NCBI GenBank assembly: GCA_025618425.1
Contig: CM046836.1
Location: 24,373,030 to 24,437,029, forward strand
Direction: 5' to 3'
Source of the DNA: Heliocidaris tuberculata
Taxonomy: Eukaryota > Echinodermata > Echinoidea > Camarodonta > Echinometridae
Length of the DNA: 64,000 nt
This document shows, one piece after another, positions 10,530 to 20,648 of this stretch; the stretch's first letter is position 1, and each line of letters begins with the position of its first letter. Below the pieces are notes generated by a model that saw nothing but the letters and a program-made list of their open reading frames with translations, had not been told where the DNA came from and searched no databases. Made by a program: the position numbers and the translations under genes.

Positions 10530-12088
10530 ATATATATAATTAAATGTATATACAAATACACAAACACACCTTTGTCCGTAGTAGCAAAGTGGACGTTCAA
10601 CAAAAATATGGATTAATTGAAATCAACTTGTACTCAATACTGGAAATATAAAGATGCGTTTCGATCACCTTTTCACTTGCACATCTAAAGGGGGGAAAAT
10701 CCCGTAGTGTTTCTATAGATATAGTCTGGGAGCCTGTCCCGAAATAGTCGCCCCATTTTACCTGTAATTCATTGCACAGGGAAGGCCTACTAAGAGATAC
10801 TATACCGGATAAATTGTTTCCTGAGAAGTTTCCTGTAATGCTCTAGAGCTTATAACACCGGGTTGGGCTATAATGTTGTTATATGATCAAAGAAATACCC
10901 AAAATTAAACATTCACAAGCTCATGAATTGTTATCAGTATCGTTCATATTCCTCGATGCAATCGTATAGTGAGTTTTCGATTCTTTTTTGCCAGGAAGTC
11001 ATAGTTATTTGGTTCTGACGGGTATTTCCATTTCAAATATTAGATATGTCATGTCTACGTTAATCACATGTAAACTACCAAGTAATATTTACAAGGAATA
11101 ACCCTAGCAATCTCTTCTCTTCTTGACGGCAAATGAAAATCATGTATTACACCAATCTGATTTAGTCTGAAAAACGAAATAAAAATACATCTCACACATC
11201 TCTACGAAAACACATAGGAATAGGTAGAACGCCTTGCCCCGATTGTGTTATGTTTTTTTTTGTTTTTTTTTCTTTCAGTTTTGTCCTGGCTGAAATACAC
11301 AGTTCATTTCACAGTGACTGCTATTTGGATCAAACTGAGGGCACCCTTTGCATATATTACTTATTGTATTATTTTGATATAAAAAGGAACGTGCTATGAT
11401 TTGGATAATTTCATTTGACAACAGATTTATGCATTCTACGAAATGATTTAACCCGAAAAGGTTGTTTTTTATATAGGATGGCGGCCAATTTGGATTTTTG
11501 CATTTTACACTATTACCTATATAAAATCGCGAGGGCTCTTTGACTAATATTGATTAGTAGTCAAAATTTAGTGCTTTTGTCCGCTCCGTCACGAAAATTT
11601 CCCTAACCCATCCCACTATCATTGAATATCCTCATTATTTGGGCAGCGAGGTGTCCGGTCATTCTCATCTCCGGAATTAAGGTTCCCATAACATTAAATT
11701 ATTATGATTATCTCGTGTATTTTGATGAACGAAATAACTCATATTTCAAAGAATATAAATGGTCTTTTTGGGCTCGCTCGCTCGCAAGATTTAGAAACGG
11801 AATAGTTTCGGGCAGGAAACGACCGTATTCGGGCAGTGAGGTGCCCGAATATCCTTATATTCCTCAGCAAGGTTGTACAATTTACATATCTTATCTAGAT
11901 TTGCTTTAATGACGAACATTTGTACCATAATAAGAGGTGTATGTTTTTTTTTTTTTTGTTTGTTTGTTTTTTTTTGCTCGCTCGCAAAATGATGTAAAAA
12001 CAGGATGGTTGATATTCAGGCAAGAGGCGTCAGTCCCCCCCCCCCCCCCCAACAAAAATGGTGTTTTGAACAGTGACGTATCTGAGGG
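10530..12088. other. Unassigned spacer
   Basis: AT-rich with a few poly-T and poly-C runs (11250-11275, 11946-11958, 12036-12049). A 9-bp-arm hairpin (ATTCGGGCA/TGCCCGAAT) sits near 11827-11850 and a related GGGCAGCGAGGTG near 11641. The frame at 11622-11909 has no motif. At 12071 a CAGTGACGTATCTGAG stretch looks like the worn end of another hAT element, into which the next feature is inserted. No gene is supported. Confidence 0.45.
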
Positions 12089-12096
12089 TGCAGGGG

Positions 12097-12937
12097 CAGT
12101 GGCGTATCTACGGGGGCGCAAAAAAGGAAAAAAGAGAAAGAAAGGGGAGAAATACTAGAAGATTTATGGTCTTTGAAGGTTATTTGCGCCCCAGTTAAGG
12201 ATAAAATGAGTAAGAAATGGTGTTTTATAGGGTTTGAAATGCGAAAATTTTCTAAAGCTCGGTCGCTTTCCTCCCTTGCATAATTATGTTGAGGATCTAG
12301 CTATTTCGCGCCCCAAGGGCGTTTTTAAAGTGTTAACCATTAATTAAGTCTAGTTGCTTTGCGTTTTAGTGTTAACCATTAATTCTAGTTGCTTTGCGTT
12401 TTTAAGTGTTAACCATTAATTAACTCTAGTTGCTTTGCCCCCCCCCCCCCCTCCCACAAAAGGCAGGAGCTTTTTAAATTTTGCGCCCCCAGATGGGCTA
12501 TTAGTGCATAAAAAGCACTTTCAAAGTATAGAACATTCGAAAGAAATCATAAATTTATCTTGCAATCACCTTCCTAAATTCCTCTAATATATTTCTTCAG
12601 GGTTTACATTCATTTTGCGCCCCTAAAATAGAAATGTTCAAAAAATTTTAAAAGAAATCTATTGCTAGGCAGCTGCATTCCCTTGGATTTTTTTCTAAGG
12701 GTAAAATACAATAAAAATATCAGTTTGACGGGTGAAAAGGGGGAAAAAAGAATCTGCCGCTCGGTTGCGTTGCTCCCTCATTTGTACAATAATTCATCAA
12801 ATTTGGGCCAAAAACCCCGGGTTATGTGCATCAAAACTCATTTTCACGCAGTGCCATCATTTCTAAATGCTCATTAATCTGAGTTTTGGCATGGGGGGGG
12901 GGGCGCAGATTTGATAGTTTGCCCCGGGCGGCCACTG
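12097..12937. mobile_element. hAT-type non-autonomous element
   Basis: Begins CAGTGGCGTATCTACGGGGG and ends in GGCCACTG. Flanking 8-bp direct repeats TGCAGGGG at 12089-12096 and 12938-12945 are identical, the target-duplication length of hAT transposons. Inside, TTGCGCCCC recurs several times and a block of about 45 bp (GTTAACCATTAATT, CTAGTTGCTTTGC) is tandemly present three times at about 12330-12440. There is no transposase frame in the 841 bp. Confidence 0.8.
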
Positions 12938-12945
12938 TGCAGGGG

Positions 12946-13440
12946 CCACTTTCATGAGGCAAAAAGGCTCCGCGCGCCCCTAATAGGCCTAATACTGGTA
13001 ATAATATGGTCTTATCGAGGGTACCCTCATCACCATGGCAAAAGGTGCTGGGTATTTTCTTTTATCAGAGGGGAGTACTTGGGGTGATGTAAGCAATTTT
13101 CCAAGTAAAAGGACACACTAAAATTGTAAGGAACCCCTCCCCCCCCCCCCCATTATAATTTTATTTTATACATGTTATATTGATGAGACAGATGTGAAAT
13201 GTGCTCTCAGATTATTCTCGTCGGTAACTTTTTGACACCAAGACACCAAGAAATCCTAACAATTTTGAGGACCTTTTTTTTTTCATGTCATAGTATTTTG
13301 AAATTTCATGCACCCCTCAGTACTTCCCTGGAGTTTGCTCATAAGTACTTATACTGCTCTTCCCGAAGGCCTTGCAATTATCATACCCCAGCATTGCCAA
13401 GGCATCGATTTTATACACCTAGGTATAGACCTTGTGGATC
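12946..13440. other. Unassigned spacer
   Basis: Contains a poly-C run near 13137-13150. No gene is supported; the open frame 13199-13588 runs through a tRNA-like SINE relic and is not convincing. Confidence 0.4.
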
Positions 13441-13560
13441 AAACTGCTTGTCCGAGGATATAAAAAGCACAGACATGACCGAGCAAGAATCGAACCCAGG
13501 AACCTCGCATGAGAGTCAAGTGCTTTCAACAATATATCACAGTGCTTCCACAGCTGAACG
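13441..13560 (-). mobile_element. Degenerate tRNA-like SINE relic
   Basis: On the minus strand the sequence reads GAAAGCACTTGACTCTC, then GGTTCCTGGGTTCGATTC, the latter a good B-box (13487-13497 on plus). The A-box side (about 13525-13545) is degraded. It is not the same family as the GTCTCCG-headed SINEs here. The boundaries are guesses. Confidence 0.4.
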
Positions 13561-13579
13561 GATTGGCAAACATCTCCTG

Positions 13580-14345
13580 AAAATTTAAAAATTTCTATTT
13601 CCGAGGACAGTGTTCGAAATCAAGCAAATTTTATGCTCAAGAGAAATCTGTAAAATTTAGTTGTACCAAATCAAGCATTTTTTTTTTTAAGGTTTTGGGC
13701 CAGCACAAAGATTTAATAGATTTAATTGCCGGGTAGAAATATCATGATGTTCCTTCTTTTTTTTTTTAGTTTTTTTTTTCACTCTCTTCCCCTTATCATT
13801 CCGCATCATCATCACCCCCCCCCCCCCCAAGACCTGTATATCAGATACTGATGTGATGAGATCCTGCGTGAAGTAGCCTCTCAATCCGTTCTCTTCTATA
13901 TGATGCAATATGATCTTATCACCTAGGGTAGGCTCATCAGTGCTGATCCTACTATTCCTCCTGAGGACCCTTACTTTTATACATGCTATACTGACGAGAT
14001 AGCTCGACAAGCCATATGACAATAGTGATGGTTTATATGTTTATGTATACGACATCAAACTGACCATTATTAGTTCTCGTGACATCACACTCCCTATGCA
14101 GTTATCCATCATGTACGACAAAGATTACTCTTGGAGGCAGTGCTTTTGTTAGTGCTGCGCCCAAAGTAGACTTTGGAACAATGTCCGATACAGTCTCTTA
14201 ACATGCTTAAAATCGTCAAAAATCTTCTAAAAACTCACCTGCTGTAGGAAATAGTTCCATAAACACGTCTTGCACTTTTATGCTCCAACCAGTGAAACCC
14301 GTGGAAATCCAAGGCAGTTATATGTACAGCAGATGAGGAATGTAA
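13580..14345. other. Unassigned spacer
   Basis: Poly-T/A and poly-C runs near 13755-13835. A minus-strand frame around 13840-14022 has a varied, non-repetitive composition, but I recognise no domain and no splice context that would make it an exon. Confidence 0.35.
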
Positions 14346-14349
14346 ATAT

Positions 14350-15197
14350 GGGGCGCCAAGTGTTCACCAACTTATTCCGTCCAAATTTCCCTCATTTTGT
14401 GACAAAATTCAATCAAAACTCGTTTTTGTTACAAAATTAATGAATAGCTATTCATTTTGTAACAAAATGAATTTAATAGGGTAATTTTGTAAAAAAAAAA
14501 AAATTCTGTTACAAAATTAACATTACGGAATCATTTTGTCCGATTTCATTTTGTAACGAAAATCATTCTGTTACAAAATTAACATGACAAAATTTTCATT
14601 TTGTTACAAAAATCATTCTGTTACAAAATGAACATGTCCAATTACATTTTGTAACGAAAATAATTTTGTCCGTTCTCATTTTGTAACGAAAATAATTTTG
14701 TTACAAATTAACATACGAAATTATTTTGTCCATTCTCATTTTATAACAAAAATCGTTCTGTTAAAAAATGAACATGACCAAATTATTTTGTTCATTTTTA
14801 TTTTGTAACAAATATCATTTTGTTACAAAATTAACAATGACAGAATAATTTGGTTCATTCTCATTTTGTAACAAAAGTCATTCTGTTACAAAATTAACGT
14901 CACAAACTAATTCTGTCCAATCTCATTTTGTAACAAAATTAATTTTGTTACAAAATTAACACGCCCAAATTATTTTGTCAATTTTCATTTTGTAACAGAA
15001 TGATTTTTGTTATAAAATGAGAATGGACTCATAATTTTGTCATGTTAATTTCTTTGTTACAAATTACCTTTTCAAATTCATTTTGTTACAAAATGAATTG
15101 CTGTTCAATAATTTTGTAACAAAAACGAGTTTTGAGTGAATTTTGTTACAAAATGAGGCAAGTTTGAACAAAATAAGTCGGTGACACTTGGCGCCCC
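14350..15197. mobile_element. Foldback element with about 150-bp inverted termini
   Basis: The ends are GGGGCGCCAAGTGTTCACC (14350) and its inverse, with one base missing, ending at 15197. The two terminal stretches of about 150 bp match each other in inverse orientation. The core consists of many near-palindromic units built on ATTTTGTAACAAAAT or ATTTTGTTACAAAAT at roughly 60-bp spacing. The architecture (long inverted ends plus internal short repeats, no coding) recalls the sea-urchin TU foldback elements. No target duplication is seen because the right side is rearranged. Confidence 0.65.
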
Positions 15198-15490
15198 TCT
15201 GCGCGCCAAGTGTTCACCAATCTATTCTGTGAACACTTGGCGCCCCTAAGAGCGCCAAGTGTTCACCAACCTATTCTGTACCCACACAGTTACAAATTAC
15301 CTTTTCAAATTCATTTTGTTACAAAAAGAAATTGCTGTTCAATAATTTTGTAACAAAAGCGAGTTTTGAGTGAAATTTGTTACAAAATGAGGCAAGTTTG
15401 AACAAAATAAGTCGGTGAACAATTGGCGCCCCTCTGCGCGCCAAGTGTTCACCAACCTATTCTGTACCCACACAATTTCATTCCGTACCA
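15198..15490. repeat. Duplicated right ends of the foldback element
   Basis: GCGCCAAGTGTTCACC and its inverse recur at 15203, 15228-15246, 15252, about 15425 and 15438. A second copy of the last ~150 bp of the element (from TTACAAATTACC to GGCGCCCC) lies at 15291-15432. This is a cluster of reiterated termini, as expected from repeated aberrant excision or recombination. Confidence 0.65.
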
Positions 15491-15609
15491 CAGAGTTTTT
15501 ATTTTGTCAAGTCATCGACGTACATATAGCTCAAAGAACGCTGACTGGCCGAATGATTCGCGTGCGGGGCCCAGCCTGGTACATACAAACGGCCGGTCCA
15601 CGTGTTTGG

Positions 15610-15770
15610 AGAGAGAGAGAGAAAGAGAAACTGAAGAAAGGGGGAGAGAGAGAAGTGGGAAGAGAGATACATGGCTGAATGGTTCGCGGGCATATATACG
15701 GCCACGGCCGGTGCACACGACTTTGTGTGTATAGAGCAAGAGAGAGTGAGAGAGAGAGAGAGAGAGAGCC
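15610..15770. repeat. GA-rich simple sequence
   Basis: (GA)n tracts at about 15608-15662 and 15738-15770 with interspersed sequence. They create several open frames on both strands that are low-complexity artefacts. Confidence 0.7.
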
Positions 15771-15812
15771 ACGACAGAGTGGTGTTGTTTGGTTCGTGGT
15801 TATGTGAAGGGC

Positions 15813-16065
15813 AGGGTCGGGGGGGGGGGGCGGATGCGAGCTCGAGCACGTGTTCCCCGACCTTTACGCTAGCTAGAATGCTGTGCTTGGTGTTGAATCC
15901 AGGGAAATGTAACTAAGTTACATTTCCCTGTTTAATCTACAGTCTGCTCTACTAAAGCACATTATGAACTGAGCTAGAATACTAGAATAGGGTCGGGGGG
16001 GGGGGGGGGGGGGCGGCGGATGCGAGCTCGAGCACGTGTTCCCCGACCTTTACGCTAGTTAGAAT
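15813..16065. repeat. Direct repeat around a perfect palindrome
   Basis: About 67-78 bp (GGTCG, a G run, GGATGCGAGCTCGAGCACG, TGTTCCCCGACC, TTTACGCTAG) occurs at 15813-15879 and 15988-16065, differing mainly in G-run length. Between them 15900-15930 is a perfect inverted repeat with 15-bp arms (CAGGGAAATGTAACT and its complement) around a single A. Confidence 0.8.
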
Positions 16066-16335
16066 TATTGTTCATGAGATCCCATTCTAAACAAAGCAAA
16101 GGACACCCTCAAAACTGCTGTGTGTGCAAGTCCAAGTCCAAATGCGAGTGTACGTGTAATTTATTCATGAAAACAACAATCAAAATAATCTGTGTGTGCC
16201 CTCCCCCGAACTGAAAATGAACTGAGTCCCTCCTTATTACATAAAATATAGCCCAAAGCTACGCCCCAATTAAAGGTTATTAATTTAATCTATGGAACGA
16301 TCGAACTTTATCGTTTTTATCATATTACTGATATT
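16066..16335. other. Unassigned spacer
   Basis: No feature supported. Confidence 0.35.
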
Positions 16336-16339
16336 CAGC

Positions 16340-17500
16340 GGTATTGCCCTGATTTTATTTGATTTTATATTCATTTATTTCCATATACATCATCATAAAT
16401 TTACAATCTTTCAACATGTATGGTCACATAAGATTATATACAGTAAGTATAGAACAGGGGGTCGTCATAAGAATAGCTTGAGTTATATCATCTCAAATAA
16501 AATGAACATGCAATGAATATACATATGCAAACAATGCATAGTGGAAAGCAAAAGGCCAGCCAATGAAAAACAAATCAAAGGGAAAGAAAAAGAGAAGAAG
16601 AGAGAAAGAGGAATGAGAGGGGATAGTTGCATTCAGATAGTATCAGGTGGAATATAAGGTCTGTAAATACCAATCACTTTGACCAAATTCCTTACAACTG
16701 AGATTCCTATATTGGAATGTACAAGGATACATGCTGTAAAATAACAGCTGTAGGTATATTTCTATACATAAATACCAATGTTACAAATACAGGAATTAAT
16801 AATATATAGATTGTTTTGTAATAAAAGAAGCTAAGGCTTAATAATATTGTATATTTCTAGAAATGGTGTTAACCACCCCCACCAGCAATACATGAGAGAA
16901 GATAATCTTTTTAGGATTTCTTGAAAATATACTTAGTTGAGCTTGAACGTATGTCAATGGTAGTGAATTCCAAATATCGGGTCCATTGTGCTTTATGCAT
17001 GTTATGTATAGATCTAAGGGCTGTTTTGGGATTGTTCAAATGCACATTAGTGGAAGTTCGAGGAGGGTATTTATGTATAGACGAGTTTAATTGGAAACAT
17101 ACTATCAAAGGTCACTGGAAGTTCTGAGGAGTGGAATTTATGAATGAATATGACAACTTGGTTTGAGTGCAGTTCAAAGATTGGAAGCGTATGTAATAAT
17201 TATATGAAATAGGCCGGGGTTCTGTATTTTCCAAGTATGCAGCATTTGTACACAGACCAAATGCTTTCTTTTAGAGCAGTAAAACATGTTTGATTTTAGA
17301 TTTTTGGCTGGCCCAGATGAGATTACAGTAAGAGATATGTGGCAAGATTATAGCGTTATACACTAAACAATTTAGGGAAACATATGGTTTTAATTTATAT
17401 AAAATTCCAATGCCACGTGATGCAGAAGTAACTACATTATCAATGTGCGCGTTGGAATTCAAGCACTGATCAATCGTAATACTCAAGAACTTTGTACTTT
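16340..17500 (-). pseudogene. Degraded LINE 3' fragment
   Basis: The minus strand shows an RT C-terminal region in pieces. From 17486: SITIDQCLNSNAHIDNVV, GILYKLKPYV, then AIILPHISYCNLIWA, the thumb-region block of CR1/jockey-type RTs. In shifted frames come FIHKFHSSELP (about 17145) and GPDIWNSLPLTYVQ (about 16960), the usual C-terminal GPxxWNSLP motif. A 3' UTR-like tail runs to about 16340. These blocks match, in order, those of the fragment at 63524-64000, so both belong to one family. It has many frameshifts and no coding ability. Confidence 0.65.
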
Positions 17501-17504
17501 ATTT

Positions 17505-17868
17505 ATTTTCTATTGTAATTACATCAATAGCTATGTGAAAATGTTAATTACTAATCAATGCACTGTTGTTCCTAAAATGTATGGAAATGGTTTTACTCAA
17601 ATATAAAGATAGTTTGTTACATCTGAACCAAGTCGATGTGAGCCTTTATTAAAGCATGCTAAGCACACTCCCTCCTGCAATTTGCCTTTTATGTCACTCA
17701 TATAGCAGTTTATTATAGTAAATAGTGTATATGTATTATACGCGCTGTGATTGGTTAGATTCGCATCACGTGACGTGCAAAAATCCAGATGGAAATTTTT
17801 TTGTCAAGTTTATATTTTTGTAATGTACAGTCATTCCTCTTCCTTTTGACAAAATTTGGTCCATGGGC
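17505..17868. other. Unassigned spacer
   Basis: Contains GATTGGTTAG (inverted CCAAT) and TCACGTGACGTG (E-box and CRE-like) at about 17750-17778. With no adjacent gene these have no assigned role. Confidence 0.35.
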
Positions 17869-17873
17869 CTTAA

Positions 17874-18615
17874 CCCTATAAAAGGGCCGGGGGGGGGGGG
17901 CTGATTCGATCCCCCTTCCTGGACGTTTGCGGCGATATGTTCGAGGATAATTTTTTTGCGCCGCGAGCTTTCATGACTTTATCGCGTACAGCCTTACGCA
18001 TCTTCTGATACCAAATTTATAAAATTTCAACCAAAGGGTACCGCGCAGCATCAAACTGTGAATCGCCACGCTGCGCGCCAGTGAGCCAAAATGGTCATTT
18101 CTCCATATGTATTCAGTGGCGCAAATCTATTTTGAAATTCCGAAATGTCTGAAAATTTTCTAACTACCAAAAGAAAAAAAAAAGGTTATCACATTTTTGG
18201 GGTCTAGTTTTCCTCCCAAATTCTCTGACAAGCAAAAAAAAATAAATAAATGAAAATAAAAAAGGTTATTCAAAAAGGTGGAGGGGGGGGGGGAGGACAT
18301 TGGCCTACCTTCAAAAAGGTGGGGGGGGGGGGACATGTCCCCCTGTTCCCCCTGGATTTGTGCCCATGTGTGTATTGTACACAATGCAGAATTGTCAATT
18401 CACGATTATGTAAATAATCAATTAGCGATAATTAAAAACCCGTTTGACATAATTATACATATGAAACTTTACAGGGTTAACAGGGTTATTTTTAATAAGA
18501 TATTCTATCTGTGTGCCAAGTTGCAGAAATTTTCGTCGCTCCATGACCGAGATCTCTGGGGGTCGAATCAGCCCCCCGACCGAGAGAGCGCCAAAATAAC
18601 CTGGCCTTTTTAGGG
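17874..18615. mobile_element. PiggyBac-like MITE
   Basis: Flanked by TTAA on both sides (17870-17873, 18616-18619). The termini are CCCTATAAAAGGGCCGGGGG and the inverse of CCCTAAAAAGGCCAGG. Just inside both ends lies a G-run next to CTGATTCGA, which recurs inverted as TCGAATCAGCCCCCC. TTAA targets and CCCTA starts are piggyBac features. There is no transposase. The element is split by a hAT MITE at 18114-18368, so its own length is about 480 bp. Confidence 0.75.
18114..18368. mobile_element. hAT MITE nested in the piggyBac-like MITE
   Basis: Left end CAGTGGCGCAAATC; right end the inverse of CATGGGCACAAATCCAGGGG. Flanking 8-mers are TATGTATT (18106-18113) and TGTGTATT (18369-18376), one mismatch. 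It contains two poly-G runs beside AAAAAGGTGG repeats. It is 255 bp with no coding frame. Confidence 0.7.
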
Positions 18616-18619
18616 TTAA

Positions 18620-18960
18620 GGGGAAAATTTTCCCCAAATTTTTAGGGGCAGTCTGACAGCTCATCCCGACGGAAAATTTTGTCAGTTTTTGTGGTTTGGT
18701 AATGAATAGTCAAACAACTTCCCTTTGACAAAGTTTGGTGCATATGTTTGATGGTTTGCAATCGAAGATGCATTTTAAATGTTTAATAGGCCCTTACAGT
18801 CCTAATAATATAGTCAAGCGGCATAGCGTCATTTCTTTGACAAATTTGACACACGGAGGAATATGTTGAAAGAAATATTGACTATTTGCCTACCTAAAAT
18901 TGTGACAATTCTTTTTTTAATGGCCGTCACAGGGAGTGTTTCTTTCTCTTTCTCTTTATC

Positions 18961-18990
<30 letters not shown>
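18620..18990. other. Spacer with (CT)n/(CA)n
   Basis: Mostly unassigned. CTTCCCTTTGACAAAGTTTGG at about 18720 resembles the stretch left of the piggyBac-like MITE (about 17840). A (CT)n then (CA)n microsatellite at 18958-18991 directly precedes the next hAT MITE. Confidence 0.45.
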
Positions 18991-18991
<1 letters not shown>

Positions 18992-18998
18992 TCTTTAG

Positions 18999-19258
18999 CA
19001 GGGGCGGATCCAGGGGGAGGGGGTGGGGCGGGATGCCCGGGCCCCCTCCCCTGGAAGAAAAATAAGACACCAAAAGTAAGTAAAGTAAAAAGACACCCCA
19101 ATATTGCTTCTTTTTTTTTTAAACTTGCCAGAGGATTTTGGAGTAAAAAGCCACCCAAAATGCTGATGACCCTTTTTTTTTTTTTTTTTTTTTTTGATTG
19201 TCAGAAAATTGTCTGAATATTGGGTCCCCTCCCTCACAAAATCCTGGATCCGCCGCTG
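18999..19258. mobile_element. hAT MITE
   Basis: Termini CAGGGGCGGATCCAGG and the inverse of CAGCGGCGGATCCAGG (15 of 16 match). The flanking 8-mers are CTCTTTAG (18991-18998) and CTTTTTAG (19259-19266), one mismatch. It is 260 bp with a G-rich block just inside the left end and poly-T before the right end. No coding frame. Confidence 0.8.
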
Positions 19259-20082
19259 CTTTTTAGTGATGCCAGTGAGGCGAAGTCTCTTACCTAACCA
19301 GGCAAACAGGTCGTCGAAAGATTCATCAAGGTAGTATTTAGTCGTTGTCAATTTAACTTAGAATGCAATTTTGTGAGGATTTTTGGAAACATATATTTTT
19401 GGAAAGGTGATGTTATGAATAAAACCATTAAATGGGTCTAAAGCTACTTTTCAGGAGATCTTTAAAGGCGGATTTGGTGTTTTTAATTTTTTTTTTTTTA
19501 ATTGTTATTTATAAAACTTAATTATCCCTGCATTAAGGATGTAAATTTCTACCCTACGTATAGAAACATTATGTTGCAGATGTTTTTCAAGAAGAAATAA
19601 TGCAGAAAAATGCATAATCAGTGTAAACTATTAGGGTTTTATAATCATATCTCAAACGCCCTCTATGATAATTAGACAACATGGTTGTCTGCTCGAATTT
19701 GTTATCAAGTCAGATGGAAGAGTAAACGGATTGAAAATTATTGATCCATAGGCACCGGAAAGGGGGCAGAATGGGCAAACGTGTATGCCCCATCCCATTT
19801 ATTTCAAGTGGTTGGGGATTGATATTTTGCCCGCCATGGGCCCCCTCCTAAAGAATAACACATAGGGATTTTACTACCATAAGGTATTGCTTACTTTTAA
19901 TTATGATTTACAGAAGATAATAGCACAAGCCAACCTTTATGTAGTTTCCACACTGTAATAATGCGAGAGGGGGAAGCGACCGAGAGATTTAATGATCTCT
20001 TTTTAAATTCATTTTAGGATTTTGCAATCTATAGAGTACTCTGTACACATACAATACTTTTTAAAAAATAATGTATCCTTAT

Positions 20083-20210
20083 AGTGATAAATCATTATTT
20101 ATTTATTTTTATTTTATGTATTTATTTTTTTTGATTTATTCTTTTATTCTATTTTTTATTTATTTTTTTATTTTTTTATTTTATTTTTTTTTTTTTGGGG
20201 GGGGGCAAAT
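20083..20210. repeat. T-rich low-complexity tract
   Basis: (TTTA)n-like, poly-T-rich sequence ending in a G run at 20197-20205. The 63-codon frame across it is an artefact. Confidence 0.7.
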
Positions 20211-20408
20211 TTATTTTGTTTCACCCCTCTCTCTTCCCGTCATCCTTCGCTTTGGGCCATAACGGTATTCGGAGAGATTTTGCACAACACTGCATCTATC
20301 AAAATTCGAGGGAACGTCACTCTGTCACTGCGCTCCCTCGTCTATGAATAGATATGATAATAATAACAATAATAATATATAGTAATAATGATGATGATAT
20401 AATTAATA

Positions 20409-20648
20409 GTGAGAGAAATTTTTCATTTTGGAATGTTGAAAATAGATTTAAAGCACTAGCGATCTTATTAACTCTTTGCCCGGTGCATTATGAAACCCAT
20501 GGCTGCTGGATTATTTCAAAGGCTATATCTTTTGTACGTGAGAGAAATTTTTCATTTTGGAATGTTGAAAATAGATTTAAAGCACTAGCGATCTGATTAA
20601 CTCTTTGCCCTGTGCATTATGTGCAAAGGCTATATCTTTTGTACGTGA
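20409..20648. repeat. 129-bp tandem duplication
   Basis: GTGAGAGAAATTTTTCATTT through GCACTAGCGATC and CTTTGCCC repeats at 20409 and 20538, followed by a third partial start (GTACGTGA) at about 20641. The second unit lacks about 25 bp present in the first. Confidence 0.8.

Noticed and set aside
13687..14022. 111-codon minus-strand frame as an exon
   Set aside because: Part of it has a protein-like composition, but it runs into poly-A/C low complexity, has no recognisable motif and lacks convincing splice sites.
15415..15916. Several overlapping frames on both strands
   Set aside because: They follow (GA)n/(CT)n simple sequence and the foldback-element ends; low complexity, no domain.
17745..17780. 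Promoter with CCAAT and CACGTG motifs
   Set aside because: No gene, transcription start or open frame lies nearby; short motifs occur by chance.
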